64,000 nt of DNA from contig NZ_NPJH01000030.1 of assembly GCF_002251365.1 (NCBI RefSeq), positions 112,622 through 176,621 of the forward strand. The letters run 5' to 3'. A program made the position numbers and the translations under genes. Position 1 is the first letter of the stretch. Each line of letters begins with the position of its first letter. Below the pieces are notes generated by a model. It searched no databases, was not told the origin of the DNA, and saw only the letters and a program-made list of their open reading frames with translations. Positions 1 through 8,475 of the stretch are shown one piece after another. The DNA comes from Prevotella sp. P3-122. GTDB taxonomy: Bacteria; Bacteroidota; Bacteroidia; Bacteroidales; Bacteroidaceae.

Positions 1-1181
1 TGCAGCTCATCGGGCAAATACTGCTGCTCCACAAAATGCCCTGGATAGTCGTGGCTGTACTTATATCCGTCATGGTATCCCAGGCTTGCCATTAGCTCTG
101 TGGGAGCATTCCGTATGTGAAGCGGCACAGGCAGGTTGCCTGTTGCCCTTACCTTGGCCAATGCTGCATCTATGGCCAGGTATGCCGAATTGCTCTTTGG
201 GCTTGCCGCCAGATACACCACGGCTTCGGCAAGTGGTATGCGTCCTTCCGGCCACCCCAGCTTGTTTACCGCATCAAAGGCGGCGTTGGCAAGAAGAAGT
301 GCGTTGGGATTTGCAAGTCCCACGTCCTCTGCAGCCGAGATTACAATCCTGCGGGCAATGAACTTAGGATCTTCACCACCCTCTATCATCCTTGCCATCC
401 AGTAAAGGGCCGCATCAGGGTCGCTGCCTCTTATGCTCTTTATGAATGCCGATATAATGTCGTAGTGCATCTCCCCGTCCTTGTCGTAAGCCAACGGATT
501 TTGCTGCAGACGTTCCTTCACGGTATCGTCATTGATAACCACCTGCTCACAGGTGTCCGCTCCGACGACAAGTTCCAAGATGTTGAGCAGCTTGCGCGCA
601 TCACCACCACTATATCTTATCAGCGCATCAGTCTGCTCCAAGCGAATGTTCCGCTTGGTGAGCTCTGGGTCTGTGGTGACGGCACGTTGTATAAGCGACA
701 GCAGGTCGTCTTTGTCGAGCGACTTTAGGACATACAGCTGGCAACGGGACAGCAGCGGACGGATTACCTCGAACGAGGGATTTTCAGTCGTCGCTCCTAT
801 CAGCGTGACAACGCCCTTCTCTACAGCTCCAAGAAGCGAGTCCTGCTGTGACTTAGAGAAACGGTGGATCTCATCAATGAAGAGTATTGGCGATGCTGAA
901 TTGAAGAAACGTCCCTTGCGGGCGCGCTCAATCACCTCGCGTACATCCTTCACTCCACTCGTCACGGCGCTCAGCGTAAAGAATGGAGTCTCAAGACGGT
1001 TGGCAATTATCTGTGCCAGAGTTGTCTTGCCTACACCTGGGGGACCCCAAAGTATGAACGAGGAAATGTGCCCGGAATCTATCATCTTACGCAACACACC
1101 ACCCTCGCCTACCAAATGACGCTGGCCGACATAATCGTCGAGCGTCCTGGGCCTCATACGTTCTGCTAATGGTTCACTCAT
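1..1181 (-). CDS. rarA: Replication-associated recombination protein A (RarA/MgsA AAA+ ATPase), C-terminus cut by window edge
   Basis: This AAA+ clamp-loader-like ATPase acts at stalled replication forks. Translated from the start at 1181, it opens MSEPLAERMRPRTLDDYVGQ. A Walker A, GPPGVGKTT, lies near residues 46-54 and a Walker B, ILFIDEIHRF, near 100. Sensor-type residues follow in GATTENPSFEV and LLSRCQLY. About 393 codons are present; the family is usually 420-440 residues, so only a short C-terminal piece lies outside the window. No stop interrupts the frame down to base 1. The gene is monocistronic as far as visible and is read away from the amylase. Its -7 box ends only 7 bases before the ATG, so the mRNA may be leaderless. 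The family call is secure. Confidence 0.95.
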   Translation of the reverse strand, partial: MSEPLAERMRPRTLDDYVGQRHLVGEGGVLRKMIDSGHISSFILWGPPGVGKTTLAQIIANRLETPFFTLSAVTSGVKDVREVIERARKGRFFNSASPILFIDEIHRFSKSQQDSLLGAVEKGVVTLIGATTENPSFEVIRPLLSRCQLYVLKSLDKDDLLSLIQRAVTTDPELTKRNIRLEQTDALIRYSGGDARKLLNILELVVGADTCEQVVINDDTVKERLQQNPLAYDKDGEMHYDIISAFIKSIRGSDPDAALYWMARMIEGGEDPKFIARRIVISAAEDVGLANPNALLLANAAFDAVNKLGWPEGRIPLAEAVVYLAASPKSNSAYLAIDAALAKVRATGNLPVPLHIRNAPTELMASLGYHDGYKYSHDYPGHFVEQQYLPDEL

Positions 1182-1188
1182 ATTGTTG

Positions 1189-1196
1189 CAAAGGTA
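1189..1196 (-). promoter_or_regulatory. -7 promoter element TACCTTTG of rarA
   Basis: This is an exact match to the Bacteroidetes -7 consensus TAnnTTTG on the minus strand. It ends 7 bases from the rarA ATG, which leaves almost no 5' untranslated region. Confidence 0.6.
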
Positions 1197-1384
1197 ACAA
1201 TTTTCCGTATTGCAAAGAAACATTTCCCCAATTTTTTACATTAAAATCATACTACATTCACTATCCTTGCAAACGAGTTGACGTTGTCGGGGTTATACAA
1301 CTATTTACAATCAACACATTAAAAAACATCCCTTCACAGTATGTGTGTGTCACCAGTGACGGATGTTTTATAGACATTATATAT

Positions 1385-1648
1385 TCAGCACATACCGTCG
1401 GGATAACCATACTGCTTGCACCTAATACCAAAGGTTGAGTCTATTACGGAAGAATGTTTAGAGTCAAATTGCTTCAGGATTGAAAAATATCCCCAAAAAA
1501 GAGTGATCTTTTCGGATTTTTTGCTATCTTTGCCATGTCTTTGGGTTTTATAATTATTTTGATTTGCAACACAATGAGTAGGTAGAAATAACTGATATGA
1601 CAGTTTAATGAGACACTCGGCTTTGCCGTTTGCCACAAGCAAGAACAT
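1385..1648 (-). CDS. Doubtful small ORF (87 aa), unknown
   Basis: I do not recognise the product. The ORF begins MFLLVANGKAECLIKLSYQ and is rich in Lys, Cys and Tyr, with no signal peptide or domain. The only support is a perfect minus-strand -7 box TAACTTTG at 1668-1675, placed 20 nt before the ATG as for real genes in this window. Against it, base composition is that of intergenic DNA and the region may be the amylase leader. I regard it as probably non-coding. Confidence 0.2.
   Translation of the reverse strand: MFLLVANGKAECLIKLSYQLFLPTHCVANQNNYKTQRHGKDSKKSEKITLFWGYFSILKQFDSKHSSVIDSTFGIRCKQYGYPDGMC
1525..1532 (+). promoter_or_regulatory. Candidate -7 element TATCTTTG upstream of the amylase
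   Basis: It matches TAnnTTTG on the plus strand about 225 nt before the amylase ATG. No -33 TTTG is visible at the right distance, so this is tentative. If real, the amylase mRNA has a long leader. Confidence 0.3.
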
Positions 1649-1757
1649 TTTGTTGTCCAAGTACTTACAAAGTTAAACTATAGTATTACGGCAATAAGGG
1701 TCAATAGAAGAGCTACAAAACTCCAATATATTACATAACCATAAAACATATTTGAAT

Positions 1758-4019
1758 ATGAAAAAGACTTACCGATTGTTGCTAAGTGCATTGCTGGTCA
1801 CATCAGCACTTATTACAAACGCTGCAACGTTTATAGGGGATCGCACGGATTTCCGCGACGAGACAATCTATTTTGCCATGACCACCCGCTTCTACGATGG
1901 CGACCCAACAAACAACACCTACTGCTGGGACGGAGTGCTTAACGTGAACGACCCGGAATGGCGCGGCGACTTCAAAGGACTTATCGACAAGCTCGACTAC
2001 ATCAAGGCTCTCGGATTTACTGCCGTATGGATTACGCCTATCGTTGAGAACGCTTCCGGACTCGACTATCACGGCTACCATGCCATGGACTTCTCTAAAA
2101 TAGACCACCGATACGTAGGAAAGTCCAACACTGATGCTGATGCTGACGTAGCATTCCAGACGCTCATTGACGAGGTGCACAGACGCGGCATGAAGATTAT
2201 TCTTGACGTTGTGCTGCAACATACCGGCAACTTCGGCGAAGCACGTCTTTGCAAGATGTTTGAAAAGGACTATTCTAAAGACCTTGGACACATCAGCTGC
2301 ATGAAAGTGGTGCCGCAGAGTGAAGGCGGCATGCTTCCGGAGAACTATGCCTCTATGAAGCCGACAGAGCAGTACGGCTCACGCTTGGCACTAATGAAGA
2401 ATACGGATTACAAGAACAATGACATTCACAACTATTGGCACCACAAGGCGTGGTTTGACTGGGACGACCCGTCACGCTGGTGGGGACAGATAGCAGGCGA
2501 CTGCGTGGATCTTAACACAGAGCATCCCGGAGTAAGCTCCTACATCGTGGAATGCTACTCACGCTTCATCAAGATGGGCGTTGACGGCTTCCGTATCGAC
2601 ACCGCTGGACACCTCCCGCGTCTGTCGTTCAACAACAATTTCTTGCCGCAATTCCAAGAAGCGGCAGAATCGGCAGAAGCAAAGGCTAAACGTGGTGACA
2701 GTCCATTCTTCATGTTCGGTGAAGTATGCGCTCGCTCTATGGAAGTGATTTATCGTGGCGCAAACTACAACTGCTCGCCTTGCTACTATACATGGAAGGA
2801 GTCAAAAGACTATCCGTGGGACTATGACCCTGCCTCATGGGACAATGTGGTGGCTATCCCGACACCCAACGAAGGCTCACATGACTATGAGACCGTCAGT
2901 GGACACACCAACTGGGAATTCGCACTCCGGCAAGGAGAAGACGATCTTGGTCATTCAGATGAAATCTTGCGCCGCAGCGACAACGCTCTGCTCAATGGTA
3001 ACGATTACCATACTCCTGACCACTCCGACTTTTCCGGTATGAGCGTCATAGACTTTGCCATGCACTGGAATTTCAACTCCGCCTCTGGTGCTTTTGGCGT
3101 GCATACACAAGACTATCTCTACAACGACGCCACCTACAATGTGGTTTATGTGGATTCGCACGACTATGCCCCCGATAGCAATTGCCGCTTCAATAAGGAC
3201 CAGGCGACATGGGCTGAAAACCTCTCGCTCATGTTCACCTTCCGCGGCATACCGTGTCTGTTTTATGGATCAGAAGTGGAATTCCAGAAAGGAAAAGATA
3301 TAGATAAAGGTGCTATGTTACCGCTCAAGGACACCGGCCGTGCCTATTTTGGCGGTTATATCGAAGGAAACGTGAATGTTATGGACTTTGCGGAATACAG
3401 CGATGCTACAGGTAACATGGCTTCGACACTGACTTATCCTCTGGCGCGCCACATCCAGCGTCTGAACAAGATACGTGCGGCAGTGCCTGCTCTGCGTAAG
3501 GGACAATATTCTACAGAGGGATGCTCGGGCAACCTTTCCTTCAAGCGGCGCTATAAAGATGGCAATGTTGATTCATACGTTCTTGTCACCATCTCCGGGA
3601 ACTCCACTTTCACAAATATCCTGAACGGAACGTACGTGGATGCCGTTACAGGCGATATAAAAAATGTGGCAAACAATACTCTTACGGCAGAATGCTCTGG
3701 AAAGGGAAATATGCGCGTATATGTGCTCAACGGTCCGGGCAAGATAGGCGACGACGGCAAATACCTGTATGATGATGCATCAGTAGATCAACCTTGGGCG
3801 GCATGGCCTGACGAAACCATGCCTGACGACACCTGGACCATCAGACCGGTAGAAGGCGAGGGTTCAACAGGAATAAACATCAACATCCCGGCAGACGATG
3901 CGAATGCTGCTACCGAATACCTCAACCTCCAAGGTGTACGCATCACGCAGCCCGCCACCTCCGGAATTTACATCGTAAAGAAAGGGAATAAAGTAAGCAA
4001 GTCTTATATTCGGAAATAA
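1758..4019 (+). CDS. Secreted alpha-amylase family glycosidase (GH13)
   Basis: This 753-aa enzyme hydrolyses alpha-glucosidic bonds in starch-like glucans outside the cytoplasm. The ATG at 1758 is preferred over an in-frame TTG at 1752. Residues 1-22 form a Sec signal peptide ending TNAA. The GH13 barrel shows all catalytic residues: the nucleophile Asp in DGFRIDTAGH (about 278), the acid/base Glu in FFMFGEVCAR (about 320) and the third acid in YVDSHD (about 466). The last ~40 residues (ATEYLNLQGVRI then GIYIVKKGNKVSKSYIRK) look like a short Bacteroidetes C-terminal sorting domain, suggesting type IX-type export or surface display; that is inference. No susC/susD or regulator is adjacent, so this is not in a polysaccharide utilisation locus here. 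Exact substrate is uncertain. Confidence 0.92.
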   Translation: MKKTYRLLLSALLVTSALITNAATFIGDRTDFRDETIYFAMTTRFYDGDPTNNTYCWDGVLNVNDPEWRGDFKGLIDKLDYIKALGFTAVWITPIVENASGLDYHGYHAMDFSKIDHRYVGKSNTDADADVAFQTLIDEVHRRGMKIILDVVLQHTGNFGEARLCKMFEKDYSKDLGHISCMKVVPQSEGGMLPENYASMKPTEQYGSRLALMKNTDYKNNDIHNYWHHKAWFDWDDPSRWWGQIAGDCVDLNTEHPGVSSYIVECYSRFIKMGVDGFRIDTAGHLPRLSFNNNFLPQFQEAAESAEAKAKRGDSPFFMFGEVCARSMEVIYRGANYNCSPCYYTWKESKDYPWDYDPASWDNVVAIPTPNEGSHDYETVSGHTNWEFALRQGEDDLGHSDEILRRSDNALLNGNDYHTPDHSDFSGMSVIDFAMHWNFNSASGAFGVHTQDYLYNDATYNVVYVDSHDYAPDSNCRFNKDQATWAENLSLMFTFRGIPCLFYGSEVEFQKGKDIDKGAMLPLKDTGRAYFGGYIEGNVNVMDFAEYSDATGNMASTLTYPLARHIQRLNKIRAAVPALRKGQYSTEGCSGNLSFKRRYKDGNVDSYVLVTISGNSTFTNILNGTYVDAVTGDIKNVANNTLTAECSGKGNMRVYVLNGPGKIGDDGKYLYDDASVDQPWAAWPDETMPDDTWTIRPVEGEGSTGININIPADDANAATEYLNLQGVRITQPATSGIYIVKKGNKVSKSYIRK

Positions 4020-4086
4020 CCCCATTGCTTTTCATAAATAGAGCGTTCCCGCAATACAAACGCTTTCCCGCAATACAGCAATTATC

Positions 4087-4122
4087 ACGAGGGCGTGTCA
4101 CTTCATGTTGACACGCCCTCGT
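4087..4122 (+). terminator. Hairpin downstream of the amylase gene
   Basis: A 14-bp perfect stem (arms 4087-4100 and 4109-4122) with an 8-nt loop lies 67 nt after the amylase stop. The 3' side is only moderately T-rich, so it is a probable but not classical intrinsic terminator. Confidence 0.6.
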
Positions 4123-4242
4123 TCATATTCGGGATATAATTGTTATTAGCAGAGGTAAAGTATTATGGCTTATCCGAATAATGGAATGATGTCTTGTAGA
4201 TTACTATCTTAAAGAGAGCCGGATATATTTGGCATTATCTAC

Positions 4243-4340
4243 GAATACGTTTGCATCACTGATAAGGTTAATAACCTTACGGGCGCAAGGTTAATAACCT
4301 TACGGGCGAAAGGTTATTAACCTTATCGGCAATGCAATAT
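4243..4340 (+). repeat. Palindromic 23-bp-period repeat element, family 1, copy 1
   Basis: Three copies of the 15-bp palindrome AAGGTTAATAACCTT or AAGGTTATTAACCTT begin at 4264, 4287 and 4310, exactly 23 bp apart, with 8-bp GC-rich linkers. The flanks (GAATACGTTTGCATC on the left, ATCGGCAATG on the right) recur in inverted orientation around the copy at 20522-20616. No ORF or terminal inverted repeat is seen. Confidence 0.9.
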
Positions 4341-4412
4341 AATACGAACGGACCATGCAACACTAAGTGATAATCACTCTAAACGTCTGATGAACCATTA
4401 TATATATAAAGA

Positions 4413-4462
4413 ACTGTGATAATCTTCTATTTTCTTTGCGAAAACTTGAAGATTATCACAGT
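4413..4462 (-). terminator. 15-bp inverted repeat, candidate terminator of the DUF4301 gene
   Basis: The arms ACTGTGATAATCTTC (4413-4427) and GAAGATTATCACAGT (4448-4462) are perfect complements with a 20-nt spacer. They lie ~87 nt beyond the DUF4301 stop. No strong T-tract follows on the minus strand, so an operator-like role is also possible. Confidence 0.45.
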
Positions 4463-4548
4463 CACTTGAATGGGGTTATTGTCCGGTCATTCTGACATGC
4501 ACAGCACAAACATCTGTTTCTGTATCAGAGCCTCATAACCTAAAAAAA

Positions 4549-6075
4549 TCATTGATGCTGTTCTCGCAGCAGGTCGTTGACAGTCTTCACAGGATTGAAG
4601 GTCTCAAGTGGAACCTCCACGAATATGGTATTCCAGTCGCTCATGGCACCATTCCACAATCCTGGAAGCTCGAGGGCCTTCAGTTCCTTGCCGTTCTTGC
4701 TCTTAGAACTTATGAAGCCTGTGGAGCGGTCAACATAATCAGGAAGATTGAAACGGTTGCCCTTGTAGTCCTTTGTCGCGCATACCAGGTCAACAGGATT
4801 GAAGTGGGTACCATTTTTGAACATCTTTACATATTCCTCGTTGGCGGTATCAATCTGGCTGCTCTCCAGTATCTGCAGGCTAACGGTGCCGTCCTGATTA
4901 TATGTGAGGAACGGTCCTCCTCCCGGCTCGCCGACATTCTTCACAACTCCACAAACCCTCATCGGGCGGTTGAGCTTCTTGCGCAGGTAGATGACGAGGT
5001 CGGCATCCTCCAGTTCCTTAATGTCGGTCTTGCGGCAGCACAGGTCACGCTGTACGAAACGTATGATTTCCTCAAGCTGCTCGTGAGTGTAACGGCCAGA
5101 ATCTAACAGGCGCAGATAGTCAAACGCCTTTGCCTGTAGGGTGACGAGCACACCTGCTATCACCTGCTTCCACTCTACCGTTGCTGGCTTTAGCCTGTCG
5201 GGAACAACGTTGTCGATATTCTTGATGAATACTATGTCGGCATCTATCTCGTTGAGGTTCTCGATGAGTGCGCCATGTCCTCCTGGCCTGAAGAGCAGTG
5301 AGCCGTCGGCATTGCGGAATGGAGTGTTGTCGGTATTTGCGGCAATAGTGTCTGTCGATGGTTTCTGCTCGGAGAATGACACATTATATGTTACTCCGAA
5401 CTGGTTGGCATATTTCTCCAGCTTCTCTGCCACCTTGTTCTTGAACAGCTCAAGATGCTCGTGCGAGACGGTGAAGTGAACGTTGGCCTTACCATTGGAG
5501 CTCGCATACATGGCAGCCTCTACGAGATGCTCCTCCATTGGTGTGCGCGGGCCGTCCTCATAGTTGTGGAAAAGCAGCAATCCCTTCGGCAGCTGACCGT
5601 AGTTGAGACCTTCGGCAGCAAGCATGTTTCGTGCTATTGCCTTATAGTTGCCCTCGGCAAGAAGAGTCTTGATGTTCTTACCCTCATTCTGCTTGCACTT
5701 GTCACACAATTCCTCGCGGAAGGCGAAGTCGCGAATACGCTCGAAATAGCATTTCTCGAAGTCTGTTGTAGGCACGTCATAGTCTGCATCTACGAATGCA
5801 AACATATTCTTGAACATACGGCTGGCAGCTCCAGATGCCGGAACGAACTTCACGATAGTGTGACCCTCATCCTTGTAATCCTGCCATGCCTTTACATATG
5901 CCTCTCTCTCCTCGCTGTCGGGAGCGACAATTCCTTTCTCCACACTTGCCGCAGCCTCAAGCTTCAGGAAAGGAAATCCCTCGGCAATCTGCTCCAGCTG
6001 TTGTCTAACCTGCTCCTCGGTGATACCGCGAGCGGCAATTTGCTTCAAATCACTTTCTGTAAACATAATATTCAT
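4549..6075 (-). CDS. DUF4301 family protein, nucleotidyltransferase-like motifs
   Basis: This 508-aa cytoplasmic protein has no signal peptide. I recognise it as the Bacteroidetes DUF4301 family, whose biochemical role I do not know. Two segments resemble the sugar-nucleotide pyrophosphorylase fold: PASGAASRMFK near residue 85, like the GxGxR nucleotide loop, and RPGGHGALIEN followed by FIKNIDNVVPD near residues 265-300, like the GHG and N-x-DN motifs of UDP-sugar pyrophosphorylases. That similarity is my inference. The start at 6075 (MNIMFTESDL) is chosen because the more upstream ATG at 6102 falls inside the -7 box. Transcribed alone and divergently from rel. Confidence 0.8.
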   Translation of the reverse strand: MNIMFTESDLKQIAARGITEEQVRQQLEQIAEGFPFLKLEAAASVEKGIVAPDSEEREAYVKAWQDYKDEGHTIVKFVPASGAASRMFKNMFAFVDADYDVPTTDFEKCYFERIRDFAFREELCDKCKQNEGKNIKTLLAEGNYKAIARNMLAAEGLNYGQLPKGLLLFHNYEDGPRTPMEEHLVEAAMYASSNGKANVHFTVSHEHLELFKNKVAEKLEKYANQFGVTYNVSFSEQKPSTDTIAANTDNTPFRNADGSLLFRPGGHGALIENLNEIDADIVFIKNIDNVVPDRLKPATVEWKQVIAGVLVTLQAKAFDYLRLLDSGRYTHEQLEEIIRFVQRDLCCRKTDIKELEDADLVIYLRKKLNRPMRVCGVVKNVGEPGGGPFLTYNQDGTVSLQILESSQIDTANEEYVKMFKNGTHFNPVDLVCATKDYKGNRFNLPDYVDRSTGFISSKSKNGKELKALELPGLWNGAMSDWNTIFVEVPLETFNPVKTVNDLLREQHQ

Positions 6076-6099
6076 AGCATATTTATGGTAAATGTGCAA

Positions 6100-6107
6100 C
6101 AAATATA
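6100..6107 (-). promoter_or_regulatory. -7 promoter element TATATTTG of the DUF4301 gene
   Basis: It matches TAnnTTTG on the minus strand, 24 nt upstream of the chosen ATG at 6075. Its position rules out the in-frame ATG at 6102 as start. Confidence 0.6.
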
Positions 6108-6149
6108 GTTACTTTTTCTGAAAAGCAGAAATATTTCACCGAAAAACAC

Positions 6150-6157
6150 TAACTTTG
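6150..6157 (+). promoter_or_regulatory. -7 promoter element TAACTTTG of rel
   Basis: Perfect -7 consensus ending 13 nt before the ATG at 6171. The leader would be under ten bases. It is divergent from the DUF4301 promoter, about 45 bp away. Confidence 0.6.
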
Positions 6158-6170
6158 TGGACAAAATTAT

Positions 6171-8387
6171 ATGATTATGGAGCAGACATTCGAATTTACG
6201 CAGAACGAGAAGAACGAAGCACTTGCCATTCTCGCAAGATTAAAAGAGGACATCGGTGACACCCTGAAGCCCGGTGACGAGCGAAAACTGCACGAGCATA
6301 TCATAGATGCGATATCAGAAAACAAGATACAGAGGGACATATTCGGGCTGAACCCCATACTGCACGCCCTGCAGACTGCCGAGATAGCAACTCACGAGAT
6401 AGGACTGAAACGCGATGGAGCCATAGCGGTATTACTATACAACTGCGTACAGCATGACATGCTGGGGCTCGACAACATAAAAAATGATTTCGGCCAGAGC
6501 GTCGCTAATATCATAAACGGACTAATAAAGGTACAAAGCCTTTACCGCAAAAATCCCGTTGTGGAAAGCGAGAATTTCCGCAACCTGCTGCTGTCCTTCG
6601 CCGAGGACATGAGGGTTATCCTCATAATGATTGCCGACAGGGTGAACTTGATGAGGCAGATAAAGCACACTACCAACACCGAGGCTCAGAGGCAGGTCAG
6701 CGAGGAGGCAAGCTACCTTTATGCGCCCCTGGCCCACAAGCTGGGACTGTACAAGCTGAAGAGCGAGCTTGAGGACTTGTCGCTCAAATACCTTGAGCGC
6801 GACGCATACTATATGATAAAGGAGAAACTCAATGCCACAAAACGCTCAAGGGACGCCTACATCGATAAATTCATAAAACCCATTCAGCAAAAACTTGAGG
6901 AGGCAGGACTGCACTTCCACATGAAGGGCAGAACCAAGAGCATACACTCAATATGGCAAAAGATGAAGAAGCAGAAATGCGGCTTCGAGGGCATATACGA
7001 CCTCTTCGCCATACGAATAATCATCGATGCTCCGCTTAAACTGGAGAAAATGCAATGCTGGCAGGCATTCTCAATAGTTACCGACATGTATCAGCCAAAC
7101 CCGAAACGTCTGCGCGACTGGCTGTCTGTTCCTAAATCCAACGGTTACGAGAGCCTGCACATAACAGTTCTCGGCCCCGAGAAGAAATGGGTGGAGGTAC
7201 AGATCAGGACAGAGCGTATGGACGACATAGCTGAACATGGTCTTGCCGCACACTGGAGATACAAGGGGGTAAAGAGCGAGAGCAACATAGACCAATGGCT
7301 GGCCAATATACGCTCGGCTCTTGAGGCCGGCGACGACCTGGAGGTTATGGACCAGTTCAAGATGGACCTCTACGATGACGAGGTGTTCATCTTTACTCCA
7401 AAAGGCGACCTCATAAAATTCCCCAAGGGTGCAACGGTACTCGATTTCGCATACCACATACATACAGGAGTTGGAAACAGCTGCGTTGGAGGACGTATCA
7501 ACGGCAAGGTCGTTCCTTTCAGACAAATACTCAACTCTGGTGATACCGTGGAGATAATCACCCAAACCAACCAGAAGCCCAAGCGTGACTGGCTGAACAT
7601 AGTGAAGACATCAAGGGCAAAGGCTAAAATAAGGCTCGCCCTGAAGGAAACACAGAAGAAAGAAGGCCTAATGGCCAAGGAACTGCTTGAGCGGAGATTC
7701 AAGAACAGGAAGATAGAGCCGGAAGAGAGCATCATGGGACAGCTCATTACCAAGATGGGCTTCAAGGAGCAGAGTGACTTCTACAAGCAGATTGCTGACG
7801 AGAAGCTCGACCCCAACGCCGTGATAGAAAAGTATCTGCAGATACGTGACCAGACGGTAAATACAGGACAGCAGAAACCCACACGCTCAGCCGAAGAGTT
7901 TGAATACGAGAACCCAGTTGAGGATATAGCAAGGCAAAACGATGACGCACTCATCATCGACCGCAACCTCATGGGCATAGACTACTCTCTGGCACAATGC
8001 TGCCGTCCCATCTACGGCGACTCGATATTTGGCTTTGTCACAGTATCGGGAGGTATCAAGATACACCGCACCGACTGCCCCAACGCACCAGAACTGTACC
8101 GGCGCTTCGGCTACAGAGTGGTGAAAGCGCGCTGGAGCGGCAAGGGCAACGGACAATATGCCATAACGCTCAGGGTTATCGGCAACGATGACATAGGAAT
8201 AGTCAACAACATTACCTCGATAATCTCGAAAGAGGAGAAAATCGTCATGAGGTCAATAAATATTGACAGCAACGATGGATTGTTCAGGGGCAACCTCGTC
8301 ATACAGCTTGAAGACGTGTCAAGACTCAACTCCATCATCAAGAAACTGCAACAAGTTAAGGGAGTAAAACAAGTAACAAGGGTATAA
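6171..8387 (+). CDS. rel: RelA/SpoT family (p)ppGpp synthetase with degenerate hydrolase domain
   Basis: This 738-aa stringent-response enzyme makes (p)ppGpp from GTP/GDP and ATP. Domain order is long-RSH: a pseudo-HD domain (about 1-190), synthetase (230-360), TGS (405-465, beginning VFIFTPKGDLIKFPKGA), a Cys/His segment with AQCCRP and HRTDCPNAP (about 605-640), and a C-terminal ACT domain (665-738). The hydrolase HD motif, normally LLHDVVEDT, reads LLYNCVQHD (about 85-95), so His-Asp and Glu-Asp are both replaced. The synthetase motif VPKSNGYESLH is intact and is preceded by RLRD, closer to the RxKD type of bifunctional enzymes than to the ExDD of RelA. I infer a synthetase-only enzyme that needs a separate hydrolase. 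Monocistronic. Confidence 0.93.
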   Translation: MIMEQTFEFTQNEKNEALAILARLKEDIGDTLKPGDERKLHEHIIDAISENKIQRDIFGLNPILHALQTAEIATHEIGLKRDGAIAVLLYNCVQHDMLGLDNIKNDFGQSVANIINGLIKVQSLYRKNPVVESENFRNLLLSFAEDMRVILIMIADRVNLMRQIKHTTNTEAQRQVSEEASYLYAPLAHKLGLYKLKSELEDLSLKYLERDAYYMIKEKLNATKRSRDAYIDKFIKPIQQKLEEAGLHFHMKGRTKSIHSIWQKMKKQKCGFEGIYDLFAIRIIIDAPLKLEKMQCWQAFSIVTDMYQPNPKRLRDWLSVPKSNGYESLHITVLGPEKKWVEVQIRTERMDDIAEHGLAAHWRYKGVKSESNIDQWLANIRSALEAGDDLEVMDQFKMDLYDDEVFIFTPKGDLIKFPKGATVLDFAYHIHTGVGNSCVGGRINGKVVPFRQILNSGDTVEIITQTNQKPKRDWLNIVKTSRAKAKIRLALKETQKKEGLMAKELLERRFKNRKIEPEESIMGQLITKMGFKEQSDFYKQIADEKLDPNAVIEKYLQIRDQTVNTGQQKPTRSAEEFEYENPVEDIARQNDDALIIDRNLMGIDYSLAQCCRPIYGDSIFGFVTVSGGIKIHRTDCPNAPELYRRFGYRVVKARWSGKGNGQYAITLRVIGNDDIGIVNNITSIISKEEKIVMRSINIDSNDGLFRGNLVIQLEDVSRLNSIIKKLQQVKGVKQVTRV

Positions 8388-8455
8388 GCTGTTAAACATT
8401 CTTAAAACTATCAAAACCAGCACACATACAATATCATCAAGTCAGCGAAATTTTG

Positions 8456-8463
8456 TAACTTTG
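8456..8463 (+). promoter_or_regulatory. -7 promoter element TAACTTTG of rplU-rpmA
   Basis: Perfect TAnnTTTG match 85 nt before the rplU start, giving a leader of about 80 nt that contains the structured element at 8476-8523. Confidence 0.6.
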
Positions 8464-8475
8464 CGTCCGATTTAG

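Larger units (their letters stand above)
1182..1757. other. Intergenic region between rarA and the GH13 amylase
   Basis: This 576-bp AT-rich stretch lies between divergent genes. It holds the rarA promoter, a plus-strand TATCTTTG (1525-1532) that could drive the amylase with a ~220-nt leader, and a minus-strand TAACTTTG (1668-1675) placed 20 nt before a doubtful 87-codon ORF. A short palindrome GTCAC-CA-GTGAC lies around 1350. I see no RNA gene or convincing protein gene. Confidence 0.5.
4020..4548. other. Gene-free region between the amylase and DUF4301 genes
   Basis: This 529-bp stretch separates two genes that converge. It holds the amylase hairpin, family-1 repeat copy 1, the 13-nt palindrome AGTGATAATCACT (4366-4378) and a 15-bp inverted repeat (4413-4462). 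No coding sequence is supported. Confidence 0.8.

Noticed and set aside
6102..6102. Upstream start of the DUF4301 protein
   Set aside because: The ATG lies inside the -7 box TATATTTG, so it would not be in the mRNA; 6075 is used.
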